Notes: generated by a model not told the origin, from the sequence alone. DNA of 64,000 nt from Papilionanthe hookeriana x Papilionanthe teres (GCA_022702705.1 CM040432.1:49812540-49876539), one strand, 5' to 3'. Shown: positions 1 through 12,889, counted from the first letter of the stretch. Numbers and translations: made by a program.

Positions 1-3000
1 TTTTAGGTTAATCTTGATTAGTTTAATTTTTTATATTCTTAATTATGAATTGTATTAATATTTCAAATTTGTTTTATTTTTATTATTGAGTGATGTTAAT
101 TTAATATAATTTAAATTTAATTTTATTGAATTTAACTTAATTTAATTTAATTTAATATTTTAAATTTAATTTAATTTAATTGTTAAAATGTTAATTTAAT
201 TTAATTTTAATTTTAATTTAATTTTTACTTAATTTAATTTAATTTAATTTAACTTAAATTTAATTTAATTGTTAAACCACTTAATATTTTGAGCTTTCCT
301 TTAATTTAAGGGTTATTTTTTTTAATTTTAATTTACTTAGTTTGGATTATCATTTTAATCTTAATTAAGAGTTAAATATTATTGAAGTTATTTATTTAGG
401 GATTTTTTTATTAAAGAATTAATATCCTCTCAAGTTATATCCCTATTTTTAATAATTCAAATTTTCATTAATCTTCCAAAATTTAAATTGTTTAAATAAT
501 TAAAGTTTCATTTTTGGTTTATTAAAATTGATTAATGGGTTCCTACCCTTTTAATTTCCCAAAGTTTCACTCATCCAAGAAAGATAAAATCAAATATTTT
601 ACCCTCCATTTTAATTAAACCTAAAATTTTAATAAAGGGGTTTAAATGCTTTAATTACCTTTATGCCCTTTTAGGCTTATTTATTTCATAACTCACTAAA
701 TTGAGTTCAAATGAACTTAAAATTCTTATTTCACCTCACTCACATGTCAATTAAGACATTAGAGGAGAAAATGTGATTTTTCTGAATTTAATTTATTCAT
801 ATAATAATTTTTAGTGAAAAATAAGAGATTTCAAGGAAAATTCAACAACATGACCAAAATATGGTTTTTGTCCTTAAGAAAATTATGGGATGTTTCTAAT
901 GATCAGAGGACCACTTGGACCAATTTTGGTGATTTTTAAATTATATTTTATTTATTATAATTATTTTGATTTTTGGAGTGTTAATTAATTATAAAATAAA
1001 ATTAAAGTTGAAAAATGGATTATATATTTTTCTTAAATTTCTCTAACCTCAAGAAATTCAGAGAAACAAATTTTACAATTTTTTGATTTTTCTTTGATTT
1101 ATTAGAATTAATTTAGTGAAAAGGTTGGAAAATACATTTTTTAATATTAAAAACTATTTTGAGCCTTTAAAATTAAATATCTTAACTTAGAGACTTAGGA
1201 AAAATATTTGGTTGGTTTCTAAGTGATTAGGAGTCAAAATGTGACATTTTTATGATTTTTATTATTTTTGTGATTTTTCTTATTTTTTAATTATTTAAAT
1301 ATAAAAAATATCATTAAAAATGAAAAATTTTAGAAAATTCCAATTTTAATTTTTATAGACTCCTCTGATATCAGAGAGCCCACAAAATCAATTTAGTGAA
1401 TTTTGGAAATGTATTTTTGGAGTTATGAATTTTTAAAGTTTAATTTTGATCTTGTGACTTAATTATATCATTTAGTGGGGCTAATCATTTCCAATTGACT
1501 TTAATTGGTTATGCAAGATTTTCTGTGTCCTAAACATCAATGGAAAATTGATTTCAAGTTATTTTGATGTGTGGTTAACCCTAATTAATTAATATTCAAT
1601 TTTAAGTATTTAGGCTAATTAGGGTTATTCTTAATGAATTAAGCCTACCATAATTATCCTAGGGTCCTCTAGTCTTAAGAAACTTCCCCAAATTTTTCTA
1701 GAATTTATTGAGCAATATCTAATTATTGGAATTAAAATACCAAAAGAGTGACATAAACTTGAAAAATACATAACTTGCAATAGAGATAGCCTCTGACCTT
1801 GAAAAATTCAGGGAATATTCCTAAGATCAGAGGCTTCATAAGCCTTATGGTCTCATGTCATGGTGAATTGTGTATGTAAATGGAGAATCAAAATACTTAA
1901 AACAGTAAATAATTAATTAAAAATAAAATACTCATTAAATTAACCCAATTCTTTTTCCACATTTTTCTCCTCTGTTCACTGAGCAAAAGGGTATTTTTAT
2001 TTTATTATTGTGATTTTTTTATGAAAAGTTATGATTTTTTGAAGTTTATGTTCAAAAATAAATCAAAAATCCAATTTCCCTCTCAAACTATCGCTATCAA
2101 GGGGCCACGTGTCACTCCGTGGTTGGCTGGCACGTTTCTGCTTATGGATGAAGCTCCCGTCTGACTGCATCTCGGCAATCCGTACGATACACATGTGATC
2201 GAACGGCTACTGCTCCTCTCTCCTAGTTCTATTTACCCAAAATTGTCTACCTTCAAACCTTGATATCTCACTCGTTTCTCAACGAAATTGAGTGAAATGT
2301 TTTTTAAAATGATCGTTTAATCGAGTAGCGCACATCTATATGGTGATAATATACTTAAAGCATCTGAATATTTATAGAAATTTAAAATAAGCTCGGTTGG
2401 AGGAGAAAACATTTGATACCTTTGTCCAAGAGGTGAGGCCTCAATTGGAAATGGTTGGATTGAGCTTAGGAGTGCTTGGAGAAGCTTTGGTAATAATTTG
2501 GCAGAGTTTTCCCAAGGTAATTTTTTGCATCTCTTCTCTTTGGCCATGAATGGAGCTTAAATAGAGGAGTTTAAGTTCAAATTGGTCAAAGCATGAGGTT
2601 GGGCTTCGTTCACCTTTCCATGGTCTGATTTGGGCTGAGAAATGCTCCCTTGATTCAGCTTGATTAGTGGGGAGAAGTCACAATCCAAGTACAATTAGGC
2701 TTAAGCATGGGTTAGGGGAGACATGGGAGTGCTTAATTACTTTAAGGGAATCAAGAACGAGGCTCCTCCTCTTGCCCAATATGGTATGGTCACATGAACA
2801 CCACTCACATGGCTTGCATGGGGCTTAAGGATGGCTTCATGGCTAGCCTATGGCTTGTCCGTGGCTTGGTCAATTTTCATGAAAAAAGGTTATTTGGAAG
2901 TTTTTGAAAACTTTGGATTTTTTTATTGGTTTTGTCATGATGCTATTTTGGTATAATCAAAATGATGGGTTTTGGACTTAGGGGTGATTTAAATCATAGG

Positions 3001-4655
3001 GCATGATGAGGGAAAATTTCATGTGGGCTTTGGAATGAAATTTGGGCTTTTGAATTTGTTGGAAGTGGGCTTTTTAAAAAGGTTTAAGGAGGTGGGATTT
3101 TGGATTTGAAAACAAATTGGTAGATGGAAATTTTGTAAAAGATTTGTTCAAACAAATGTTAGGTTTAGTTTAGGGATGTGTCATGAGTGATTTGGAACAA
3201 TTTTGAAGTGATTTTGAATTGAATTGGGTTTAATTTGGGTATTTTTAGTAAAGGGGCCAAAGTGGGTCAAATTGGGCTAACTTGGTTTAATTTTGGACTA
3301 ATGTTGGATTTGATGTAAAATTAATATTGAGAAATGTTTATGGGGTGTAACAAAGACTTTTCAATTTTGGTTGGGCTTTAATTTTGGGATTTGGGTCTAT
3401 TTAGGTTAGGTTTGGGTTTAGGCCAATTTAGGGGATTTTGACTTTGGGTTAGGATTGGGTGGAGTTTAGGTTCAAATTTGGGGCATATCAAGTTAGTTTT
3501 TTGTTTGTGGGGATGTTAGGAAGGTTTAGGAAAATATTTGGGGCTAATTGGAGTTGAATTGGGTTGGTTTGGGCTAAGTTTAGATTGTGGGCCAAAATTG
3601 GGCCTTAGGCTTCAAAATGAAATTGGATCCAAATGTTCATCAAATTGGCCTTAGATTTGGTCTAAATTGATATTGGGGATATGGAATTGAAGTTTATAAT
3701 TGAATTGGATCAACATTGAGGTTAATTGGAGTGGTTTGGTTTGACATTGGGTTCACTTGGGTTAAAAATGGGTCAAATTAGGGGTTTTTGTAAAAGTGGG
3801 CTAAATTGACAAAATTGGCTTATGGTGTAGTTGAACAAAATGAAATTGGGAATATTTGAGATTTTCTGGAATTTTTTAGTAATTTTTGGAATTTATGGAT
3901 TTTTGGTTAAAAGGGGCATTTTGGGTATTTGGAGGGTATTGGGGTGTATTTTTGGAAATTTTGGTATATTTGGCTAAGGATGATCAATTTGAATGGTGGG
4001 AAATGTTTAGGATTGGTTTTGAGGAATTTTGGGTAATTTAGGTGATTTTGCAAATTTTGGGTGGTTTCAAGGACATTTGGTAGGTTTGGTGGGTGTAGGG
4101 CCCCGGGGGTCAAAAATTGAAATTTTGGAAAAATGAAGATTGATCAGGTTTGAGTAGAATGGAATCACTTTGGTTGAGCCATGAAGGCATATCAATCCCA
4201 TAAGAGCCATGAGAGGACTCATTTGAGGCATTCACTATGTTGTTCCTAACCCTCTTAGCCAAGGGCTTAGGGGTTGAGGTCCATCCATATGGATTACCGA
4301 CATGTGTCAGGAAGTCAAGCTAGGTATGAATGGTTTTAGGATTTGGAATTTGTGTGAAAGTATAATGTGTGCAGGTCAACCCTCACCAGACCAGGCCACC
4401 AAGTGTAGTCCTAAGGCCAAAGAGTCCTATAGGGAACTCATCTTTTAAACATCCACATTTGATCTTAACCCTCCAAGTGACTTAGGGGTTTATAATCAAA
4501 CTTATGGGGTTTGCAGAGAGTTAAGAGGTGTTTAAATTTCTAAGTCGTGGGTTCCATTTCTAGTCCTCTAAGATTGTAAAAGGGAAAGCCTAAGGCTAGA
4601 TCCTAAGTACTAAGGAGAGAGAAGAGAAAATACCTCATAGAAAATGAGGTCAACA
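1..4655 (-). mobile_element. Tat-type LTR, truncated by window edge
   Basis: Most of this AT-rich stretch aligns by eye, in the same order, with the LTRs at 13168-19304 and 46547-52712; for example 360-445 matches 14823-14890. A GC-richer block at 2100-2340, with CTCAACGAAATTGAGTG, is shared with the solo LTR near 40150. On the minus strand it begins TGTTGACCTCATTTT at 4655, exactly where the coding sequence of Athila copy A is interrupted, so 4655 is a true LTR end. About 1.4 kb of the LTR lies outside the window. It is either a solo LTR or the 5' LTR of an element further left. The short ORFs inside look non-coding. Confidence 0.8.
85..275. repeat. (TTTAA)n-like low-complexity tract
   Basis: Irregular iterations of TTTAA/ATTTAATTTAA with almost no G or C inside the Tat-type LTR. 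No coding or RNA signal is seen. Confidence 0.8.
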
Positions 4656-4864
4656 ATATCATCGCTTGTCGCCTTAAAAATGGAATAGTGGTAGATAGGT
4701 ACATTCTCTATCATAAAGAGATCATTAATTCTCACAGGAGTGAATTGCACAAACCTACCTCGCACATAGACGAATCCTTGGTTGATCCCATGAAGATTTG
4801 CATAGAATTCCTTACAACCGGAACGACTACAGCAGCGGTAGTGTAACATAATACTTTCCAACAC
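4656..4864 (-). pseudogene. Transposase_32-type ORF fragment (copy A)
   Basis: The start of the Athila accessory ORF downstream of integrase. It encodes KEFYANLHGINQG followed by VRGRFVQFTPVRIND, nearly identical to the product at 29730-29830 of element P. The KEFYAN...VRG...FTP..IN signature is what is annotated as putative plant transposon protein (Transposase_32) in Athila-like elements; its biochemical function is unknown. After KATSDD the frame runs into the inserted LTR at 4655, so the remaining 9/10 of the ORF is absent here. Confidence 0.75.
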
Positions 4865-5164
4865 CTTTTCTTTATTATCTCTTCAACTCTTGAATTAGGA
4901 TTATCCATGCCTCGATTAATAAAGCCTCTCCTTGATAATCCTCCTTTTCATCATACCTTGGTGAATAATCGCTGCACCTTGAAACTGATAAACTTTTATC
5001 GGTTAAAATTGTGAGATCGAGGGGCTTCTATGGGGTAAGAATCCATGGGATGCGAATTAGGAAAGGAAGTTTTCGTTTTTCAGGTAAGTAGAGGCTTGAA
5101 ATGGAGTTTGGGGGTTATATGGAAGAAGATCCCGCTCATAACTGCAAAAAATCAAATTTTTTAA

Positions 5165-5300
5165 CTCCAATAACTTCACCAGGATTTGAGCACAGGTAGC
5201 GCTCGATAAGGCGCCGGAGGTGCTCAAATCCTGAAGTTTAGCATACTCTCTGTATTTGGGCGCCGACGGCTTCCATTCTGGCACTGACGGCGCCAGTGTT
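5165..5300. repeat. GC-rich GGCGCC/GCCGGC motif cluster (copy A)
   Basis: Between the integrase end and the Transposase_32 fragment there are GGCGCCGGAGG, GGGCGCCGACGGC and GACGGCGCCAGTG in an otherwise AT-rich setting. The same motif family occurs at the equivalent place in element P (29265-29345, 31050-31165) and in its LTRs (22198-22260, 34125-34235). Confidence 0.7.
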
Positions 5301-5575
5301 TAAAATCTTACCGAACTTTGTTTGGCCCGAAATATTTCAACATCTTGATTTGATCGAATATTACTCAATTTTCAAATGTATTTAGGAGCGATTTGGATTC
5401 CAAAATAACTATCTAAAAACACAACTACAACAAACAAGCAAACGCAACACAAAAATACATATGGGTTGCCTCTCATAAAACGCTTGGTTTAATGTTGTTA
5501 GCCCGACAAACCATTCAGTTAATCGAGAAGACTCAACATTAAAACCTGTTTGAAGTCAGGTTGAAACCCGTCAAA

Positions 5576-7034
5576 TTAAGGCTTTAATCGATGCCCATTA
5601 ACCTTGAAAATCTTTCCAGTATCAGGATCCTCAATATCAACAGCTCCAAAAGAGTAAACTTTTACAACTGTAAAAGGTCCCAACCATCTAGACTTGAGTT
5701 TTCTAATAAATAATTTCAATCTTGTGTTGTATAACAAAACTCTCTGTCCATGTTCAAGTTTCTTTTTCAATATCGTGAGATCATGCCACAATTTCATTCT
5801 CTCTTTATAGATCATGGCATTGTGATAAGATGCATTTTTAATTTCTTCCAATTCATTCAATTGTATAGATCTCTTCTCTCCAGCATTTTTCAAAATAACA
5901 TTCAACACTTTTATTACCCAACATGCTTTATGCTCCAATTCAACCTGTAAATAACAAGTCTTACCAAACACAGTTCAATATAGGTCTTAAAAGCAGTCCT
6001 ATAAGCCCATAATGCAGTATCTAATCAAGCAAACCAATCTAATTTATGATTATCCACAGTTTTCTTCAAAATTCTTTTAATTTCACGATTAGACACTTTT
6101 TCTAAACCACTAGTCTGGGGATGATAAACAGTAGAGATTCTATGAATATTATTATATTTCTTAATCAATCTCTTAATTTGATTATTCCTGAAATAGGATC
6201 CACCATCAGTTATAATCACTCTCGGCATTCCATATCTCACAAATATATTTTTCTTTAAAAATTTTGAAACACTCCGAGCATCACATCTAGGTAAAAAAAT
6301 AGCTTCAATCTATTTCGAGACATAATCAACTGCAACAAGTATATGTAATTCCCAAATGAAGGAGTAAATGGTCCCATAAAATCTAATCCCCATACATCAA
6401 AAATTTTAACTTCCAAATTACTGTTTAGAGGAATTTCATTTCTTCTAGAGATATTACCTACTCTCTAACATCGATCACATGATTTAATATATTTGTATAC
6501 ATCCTTAAAAAGTGTAGGTCAATAAAATCCAGATTTTAAAATCTTATAAGTGGTTCTATCAACACCGAAATGACCTTCAAATTCAGAATCATGACATGGT
6601 TGAATAATTAAATTAGTTTCTTCATGTGACACACATCTCCTAATAATCAGATCCTTACACTGTTTATATAGATAGGGCTCATCTCGAAAATAAAATCTTG
6701 CATCATATTTAAACTTCTTTTGTTGTTGCCTTGTTAAATCAGGTGGTACAATATCACTCACAATATAAATCACAATATCAGCATACCAAGGCAAATTTCT
6801 TCCTATAATAATATAAAGTTGTTCACCAGGGAAAGTTTGTGTAACTTCCTTCTCAAATTCAGATAATTTATTATATTCTAATCTCGATAAATGATCAAAC
6901 TTTTGGTTATCAGATCCCTTCTGATCAACTATCATAAAATCAAATTCTTGCAAAAGAAATATCCATCTAATCAATCTAGGTTTGGCATCCTTCTTTTGCA
7001 TTAAATATTTGATAGTTGAATGGTCTATATGCAC
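5576..7034 (-). pseudogene. pol: Athila copy A: RNase H tail, H2C2 finger and integrase
   Basis: Minus-strand pieces in several frames. 7034-6519 carries the end of RNase H (HIDHSTIKYLM) and an integrase zinc-binding region (CHDSEFEGHFGVD). 6240-6025 carries the second catalytic aspartate in VIITDGGSYF. 5971-5576 is the C-terminal domain ending in VNGHRLKP. In the third catalytic block, P has GLAEVSN and copy A reads GLEKVSN, so the usual glutamate position is lysine. The frames are broken at about 6510, 6245 and 5975. Integrase would insert the cDNA copy into the genome; this copy cannot. Confidence 0.82.
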
Positions 7035-8689
7035 AATATTTTTAGCTCTAATTAAAAAAGTTCTAAACTTTTAAAAAGCAAATACTATAGCTAATAACTC
7101 TCTTTCAGTATTGGTATAATTAATCTGAGCTTTATTAAGAGTTTTACTAGCATAGTAAATGATTTTGAAAACTTTATCATGCCTCTGCGCCAACGCTACT
7201 CCGATCACATAATCACTAGCATCACACATAAGTTCAAATGGTTTCTCCCAATTAGGTGAAACAATTATAGGTGCAATGATTAATTTCTCTTTCAATAGTT
7301 CAAAAGTACACAAACATTCATCATTAAAATCATATTTTCTATCATTTTCTAGAAGTCGGCACAATGGTTTGATAATTTTAGAAAAAACTTTAATATATCA
7401 CCTGTAAAATCCAGTGTGTCCTAAGAAACTCCTCACCTCTCTCACAGTAGTGGGTGGTGGAAATCTCTCAATCACTCGAATTTTAGCGGGGTCGACCTCC
7501 ATACCAAATTCTAAAATTTTATGCCCAAGCACAATTCCTCCTGCAACCATAAATTGACTTTTTTCTTAATTCAGAACTGTATTTTTTTTCTTGCAAAGCT
7601 CCAAAATTTTTGCTAAGTTTTTCAGACAGATTTCAAATGAAGTCCCGAATACAGTGAAATCATCCATGAAATTTATATTCCATTATCTATCATACTGCTG
7701 AATATAGACATCATACATCTCTGAAAAGTTGCAGGTGCATTACACAGTCCAAAAGGCATTCTTCAAAAAACAAAAGTTCTGTAAGGGCTAGTAAATGTTA
7801 TCTTTTCTTGATCCTCAGGAGCAATAGGTATTTGTTGATAACCAGTATATCCATCCAGAAAGTAGTAGTACTTGTGTCCATAAAGTTTATCCAGCAATTG
7901 ATCGAGAAAAGGAAGAGGAAAGTGATGTTTTCGGGTGGCGGCATTTAATTTTCCATAGTCAATACAAATTTAATATCCATTAATTTGTCTTGTGGGTATA
8001 GTTTCATTCCATTCATTCACTTCAACAGTCACTCCTCGCTTTTTCGCTACACAATGTATTGGACTCACCAAAGCACTATCTGAAATAGGATAAATAATTC
8101 CAGCATCCAAGCATTTTAAAATCTCCTTCTTAACTACGTCTTTGATTATTGGATTCAATCTCCTCTGTGGATCAACTCTCAGTTTATGTTCTTCATCTAA
8201 TAAAATCCTGTGCATACAAATCGAAGGACTGATTCCTTTAATATCCGCTAATGTCCATCCTAAATCCTTTTTGTATGTTTTTAAAATTCTCAACAATTTT
8301 TGTTCTTGATATTCGTTTAACTCCAAAGATACAATAACTGGTAGGGTAGATGAGAGTCCTAAAAACATATGCTTAAAATGATTAGGGAGAACTTTCATCT
8401 CAAGGGTTGGAGGTTTTATTATAGATGGAATTAAGCTTTTATCTCCACCTTCCATAGTGTCTAATACTTCAAATCTCTCCTGAACATACTCCAAGTCTTC
8501 ATTCTTCTCACTATCTGAATTTTCCTCATTTTCAATTCCTTCTTCAAACATATTTTCATACTCTGCTTCTTTTTCAAATATGATTTCAAAATTATCCTTT
8601 CTCAAATATTCACAGATCTCCATCCTAAAACATTCATCATCTTTTGCCATTGAGGGATACTTCATATATTTCAAAATATTAATGGTCAC
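7035..8689 (-). pseudogene. pol: Athila copy A: reverse transcriptase-RNase H
   Basis: 8689-7970 encodes an acidic PR-RT spacer, then the Athila hallmarks GWTLADIKGISPSICMHRI and QRRLNPI, as in P at 26280-26380. Further on, FMDD catalytic codons lie at 7659-7670 (minus) in NFMDDFTVFG. 7364-7071 gives the RNase H start PFELMCDASDYVIGVALAQ and TERELLAIVFAF. The section 7365-7970 is broken by frameshifts and stops. RT-RNase H would copy the element RNA to DNA in the particle. Confidence 0.85.
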
Positions 8690-8794
8690 CTCTTAATCAT
8701 TAACCCTCACAGTTAATTCTCCTTTTTGAACATCTATCACTGCTCTCCCAGTAGCAAGGAAAGTTCTTCCCAAAATGATTGGAATTTCTTTATC

Positions 8795-10056
8795 TTACTC
8801 CATATCAAGTACAATAAAATCTTGAGCTTGTAATTGATTTGCCATATTCAGAAACATTTCTTCAGTAGACAACTTCTTATCCTTAAATTGTGGGTTACGA
8901 TTGAATCCAGGAGGATAAGAGGGTCTAAAATTGGCATTTCCTTGATTGTTCAAATTTCTAACTGAATTTATAGAACTGTTCCCCCATTGTGGGTTAACAT
9001 TGGCATTGTTATTATTCCAGTTGAAATTTGGGTGATTCAACAGTATAATATTTGGAATAAGGATTATTAGGTCTATTAATAGCATTCAAAGTCTCGTAAG
9101 ATGTTTGAGATTTTGTTATCTATCCAAATGAATTTTGCTCTAACACTTGAGGTGATTGAGAATAATTCATTCCATACTGATCTATTTTTTTAGAAAGTGC
9201 TAAAATTTGAGAAACTATCATAGTCATCATATTTCAATCATGAACACTAGCTACTCTTTTAGGATTTACCGTTCAGAGGGCCATTAAAAATTATTAGTAG
9301 AGATTTCTTCAATTAATGTGTATGCTTCATCAAAAGGTTTTGACATTAACGATTCACCTGCAGCAGCATCTATAATCGATCTCAATGATCCCACTAATCC
9401 ATTATAAAATGTTCGAATTAAAAACCAATCTCGTAAATTATGATGTGGGCACTTCCTAAGAAGATCTTTAAATCTTTCCCAAGCTTCATATATTGATTCC
9501 CCTTCAAACTGACCAAAAGATGTGATATCATTTCTTAGATTAGCAGTCTTTGATGAAGGGAAATATTTTGATAGAAACTTTAGAGAAAGTTCTCCTCAAG
9601 TTCTAATATATCCAGGTGCTAATGAATTTAAACATGCCTTAGCTTTATCCCTTAATGAAAAATAAAAAAGTCTAAGCCTGACAGCATCATTCAACACTCC
9701 GTCATATTTAAAAGTAGCACAGAGTTCTTGAAAACTAGCGATTTGTAAATTTGGATCCTCATAGGTGTTCCTCTAAATTAATTATTTTGTACCATTTAAA
9801 TAATAGCAGGTTTAAGCTCAAATGAATTAGTAGCAACATCAAGATTTTGAATAGTCACATGAATTTCATCTGTTGTTGGGTTAACATAATCTCTTAAAGG
9901 TCTTGGCAAATTTCTAATATCATTTCTCTGATTATCTTGGTTATTCGCAATTTCGTAAGGATTCTCAGTTTGGTTTTATTGTTTTCTAATTCTTCTAACA
10001 GTACGCTCTAACTCCTAATCGTAAGGTACCAAAACTATAGATCTACTACTATGCAT
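8795..10056 (-). pseudogene. gag: Athila copy A: gag, fused by deletion to protease tail
   Basis: The start ATG at 10056 (ATGCATAGTAGTAG) corresponds to the gag start of P at 23701. The retrotransposon gag domain is visible in broken frames from about 9950 to 9250, and the Asn-rich, PPGFNRNPQFKDKKLS region lies at 9085-8860. After NQLQAQ the frame jumps straight to DFIVLDME, which in P is near the protease C-terminus (25700-25730). About 0.75 kb holding the DLGAS protease active site is therefore deleted. Stops and frameshifts run throughout. Confidence 0.82.
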
Positions 10057-10159
10057 ATAAAATTGCACAAATACTCTAAAATGTAAACAAACACACAATT
10101 AAACACTACAAAGTAAAGGTTTTCAGTTACTATATTATCAATAGATACCGTTTATACCC

Positions 10160-10177
10160 TCCCCAGCAATTGCACAC
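10160..10177 (-). other. Decayed primer-binding site (tRNA-Asp type), copy A
   Basis: On the plus strand TCCCCAGCAATTGCACAC lies where the complement of the P primer site should be. It keeps about 12 of 18 positions relative to TCCCCGGCAACGGCGCCA, and several of the changes hit CpG dinucleotides. It sits about 20 bases from the LTR end at 10197. Confidence 0.5.
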
Positions 10178-10196
10178 TACCGTTTAAACACACAAT

Positions 10197-10957
10197 TGCA
10201 CGGACTTTATATTATACAAAAACTTATAAACCCAAATTTATATATTTAATAATGATTTTTTTAAAGTCCAAACTTCAACAAAAGTATATTTATTGTACCA
10301 AGTAATACAGAGCTCTAATGGAGTCCTAGTTATCGATCCCACAGGGAAGGCACGTACTTTATAATAAATAGTGTAATACTGAAATCCAATACTCAAATCG
10401 TAAAGTTTAAGTTTACTTCTACTAACAAGATGCAGAAAATAGTAACAGTTAAGCAAACTACAATTACTTCTAAGATCTTTAAAACAAAATTAACTAACAC
10501 ACACACTAAGATTTGTATTTGAAAGATTTTGATATATATGAAAAGTGTCTTTCCTCTTGCAATAAGTATATGATGTGTGAATGATAGAGAATGATTGTTT
10601 ATTGTATTGTGCCAAATAGGAGCATAAATGTTTCTTTACCCTCACAAGAGTACTCCCTCTTCTAAGCATGAAAAGAACATTGACATATCCTAAGTTCAAT
10701 CACTAAATCTAAGGATAGGCTGGAGGGATACCGGCTATCACTACGGAGCTCCCACTCAACCTTCACCTGAAGGCTAACCTTCGACTTTAGTTACTAATCT
10801 TATGACCAAATTGGGGATCTCAGTCTGTCACCCTGAAACCTCCAATTTGAATCCCATCAAAACTCATTTCCCTATTTATTTGCACTCAATTCTCATGAAC
10901 TACGCGATTCATTCATGGACATTGAATGGATTCTTCATTATTGTTGTAGGACACTGT
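10197..10957 (-). mobile_element. Partial 5' LTR of Athila copy A
   Basis: Aligns in reverse to the last 750 bases of the P LTR (22857-23606), including the conserved block ATCGATCCCACAGGGAAG at about 10334. Similarity stops near 10957, where the leader of element B begins, so the outer half of the LTR is missing. Confidence 0.78.
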
Positions 10958-11319
10958 CGGCGTATTTTTAGGTTGTAAGTATTATTTAAATATATATATA
11001 ATTTGGAAAGTAGCATTTTAATTTTAAAAATAGTTTTAAATTTGAAAATTTTTAAGATATGAAATCAAACTGATCTCACATCCCAAATAGTTTATAGAAA
11101 CGAGCACCACACCACAAGCCGTGTATCTATCCCGAAGAATATACACACTGCTTGATGATGGAGCTCGATTAAATAAACTAGAAGATTTGTGACATCTGTT
11201 TGGTCTGCGAACCAATTTTAAAAGCCAAGAAGTTTCCCTACTTAATATAAAGGAATTAAGTAGGTGACCAACTTTTAATTTGTTTGCATTTTATGTTTAT
11301 AGCAACGACACCAAAAACT
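10958..11319 (-). other. Internal leader remnant of Athila-type element B
   Basis: No ORF. At its LTR-proximal end GCAACGACACCA (11302-11313) is the complement of TGGTGTCGTTGC, a C-to-T-decayed start of the tRNA-Asp primer site, followed by the spacer AAAACT and the LTR end at 11320. The rest shows no recognisable feature. Everything downstream in element B is deleted. Confidence 0.55.
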
Positions 11320-11328
11320 TGATTCCGC

Positions 11329-11449
<121 letters not shown>

Positions 11450-12490
11450 TATGATTAAATATTCAATGTGGATTCTACGCAAGTATATGTATCGTATCAA
11501 GTAATACAGGGCTCTAGTGGAGTCCTGGTTATCGATCCCACAGGGAAGTTTTTAACAGATTTGTTATCAGCTAAATTTAAAGGAATTACTTACTAATATA
11601 GTAAACGGAAATTTAAAGTAAATAAAGCAAACTAAAATAAACTAATGCTTTAAATAAAGTTGATTTAAATAATTCAGAAAAAGTATCCTTCTCCTTGTTT
11701 TTAGAAAATTAAGTGAACGATGAATTTAAATAGAATTCTTAAATTGTATTGTGACAAATAGGAGCATTCCTATTCTTTACCCTTTGGTCCAGGTGCAAAG
11801 AACATTGACTAATCCTATGTTTGATTACTGAATCTGCGGCTAGGCTGGGAGGATACCGGTCTGCCACTTCAGAGCTCCCACGTTCCCCTCACTCGAGGGC
11901 TAACATCTACACTTCAGCTCTCAAACAATAGGACTAAATTGAACATTTTAGTCTGTCACACTAAAATGTCCAATTCTACGTTCGATAATTAATATTTCCC
12001 TATTTATTTGCACCCTCCTTTCAAGGTTTTTGACTTCCCTGAATATTGGATGTAATTTATACTATAGTTGATAATTCAACATATTTTAACAACTCAATCG
12101 TCGGATTGAAAGTAAATTAAGTTTTAAGTAAAAATTATCACATTTTATTTTAATATATGAGGTACTTCTATTTAATTTCATCAATTCGCATAATTTTCAA
12201 AAACAAGGAGAAAGACTAAGAAAACTACTCAGAATGCATGAGAATAAAACAAAGCATGGATTTCATTTAAAGTTAACAACAACAATAAACAAAGATACTT
12301 ATCTTAATTTCCTCCCCAAGCAGACTCCTTGAAGTTCCTTTGACTTTTCCTTCTAGTACAGCAAACTTCTAAATAGCACTCAAATAAACTAAATAAACTC
12401 ACTAATGATAAACAACAGACACACTTAAGACACCAAAAAGAGACTCAGACTCTCAAAAATAGACACACTTAGACACTAGAATTCGGCCTC

Positions 12491-12498
12491 TATTTATA
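12491..12498 (-). promoter_or_regulatory. Candidate TATA box of LTR B
   Basis: Minus strand TATAAATA within CTCTATAAATAGAGG, about 390 bases from the presumed LTR start and in the transcription sense of the element. No transcript evidence is available. Confidence 0.55.
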
Positions 12499-12569
12499 GA
12501 GGTAAGCAAAGGTCCAAGGGGTGCTTAAAACACCTCTTCAAAAAGTGTCCAGGTTCAAAGTATTTGCAT

Positions 12570-12755
12570 TTTGAACTGTCTCGCCATCGGCGGGAAACGA
12601 CCTCGTCTTCAGCGGGGCTTCTAGAAGGTCTTCAAACCGCACTATCTCGCTGCCGGCGAGCTCGGGCTCGCTGTCGGAGAGGTAGTTATAATACCTTCAG
12701 AAATTCTCCTCATGATCTCGCCGTCGGTGGCCTCGATCTCGCCGTCGACGACTTA
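12570..12755. repeat. Diverged CTCGCC(G/A)TCGGCGAG-like motif cluster in LTR B
   Basis: A GC-rich patch with CTCGCCATCGGCGGG, CTCGCTGCCGGCGAG, CTCGCTGTCGGAGAG, CTCGCCGTCGGTGGC and CTCGCCGTCGACGAC: short imperfect palindromes repeated five times. It sits about where P has its GGCGCC palindromes and may be a diverged counterpart. Confidence 0.65.
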
Positions 12756-12889
12756 GTTCAATTTGCATGAATTTCTTCCTTTTTTATCCAAATTCACTCC
12801 ATTTCATGCTTTTTACTTCAATCACTTATAAATCTTCATTCCTGCAGTAAAATAAAGAAAATACCTTTCTTCAAAGTGCAATTTCATCA

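Larger units (their letters stand above)
4656..10957 (-). mobile_element. Athila-type Ty3/Gypsy remnant, copy A
   Basis: Read on the minus strand this is a partial 5' LTR (10957-10197), decayed primer site, gag (10056-8795), the tail of protease, RT-RNase H, integrase and the start of a Transposase_32-type ORF, ending at the LTR inserted at 4655. Order and protein sequence match the plus-strand element P at 21934-42922. Many stops and frameshifts, and a deletion from the end of gag into protease, make it inactive. The 3' end lies beyond the inserted LTR or is lost. Confidence 0.88.

Noticed and set aside
12564..12770. Arg-rich ORF (68 codons) near 12.6 kb
   Set aside because: It crosses the CTCGCCGTCGGCGAG-like repeats inside LTR B; Arg richness reflects the repeat.
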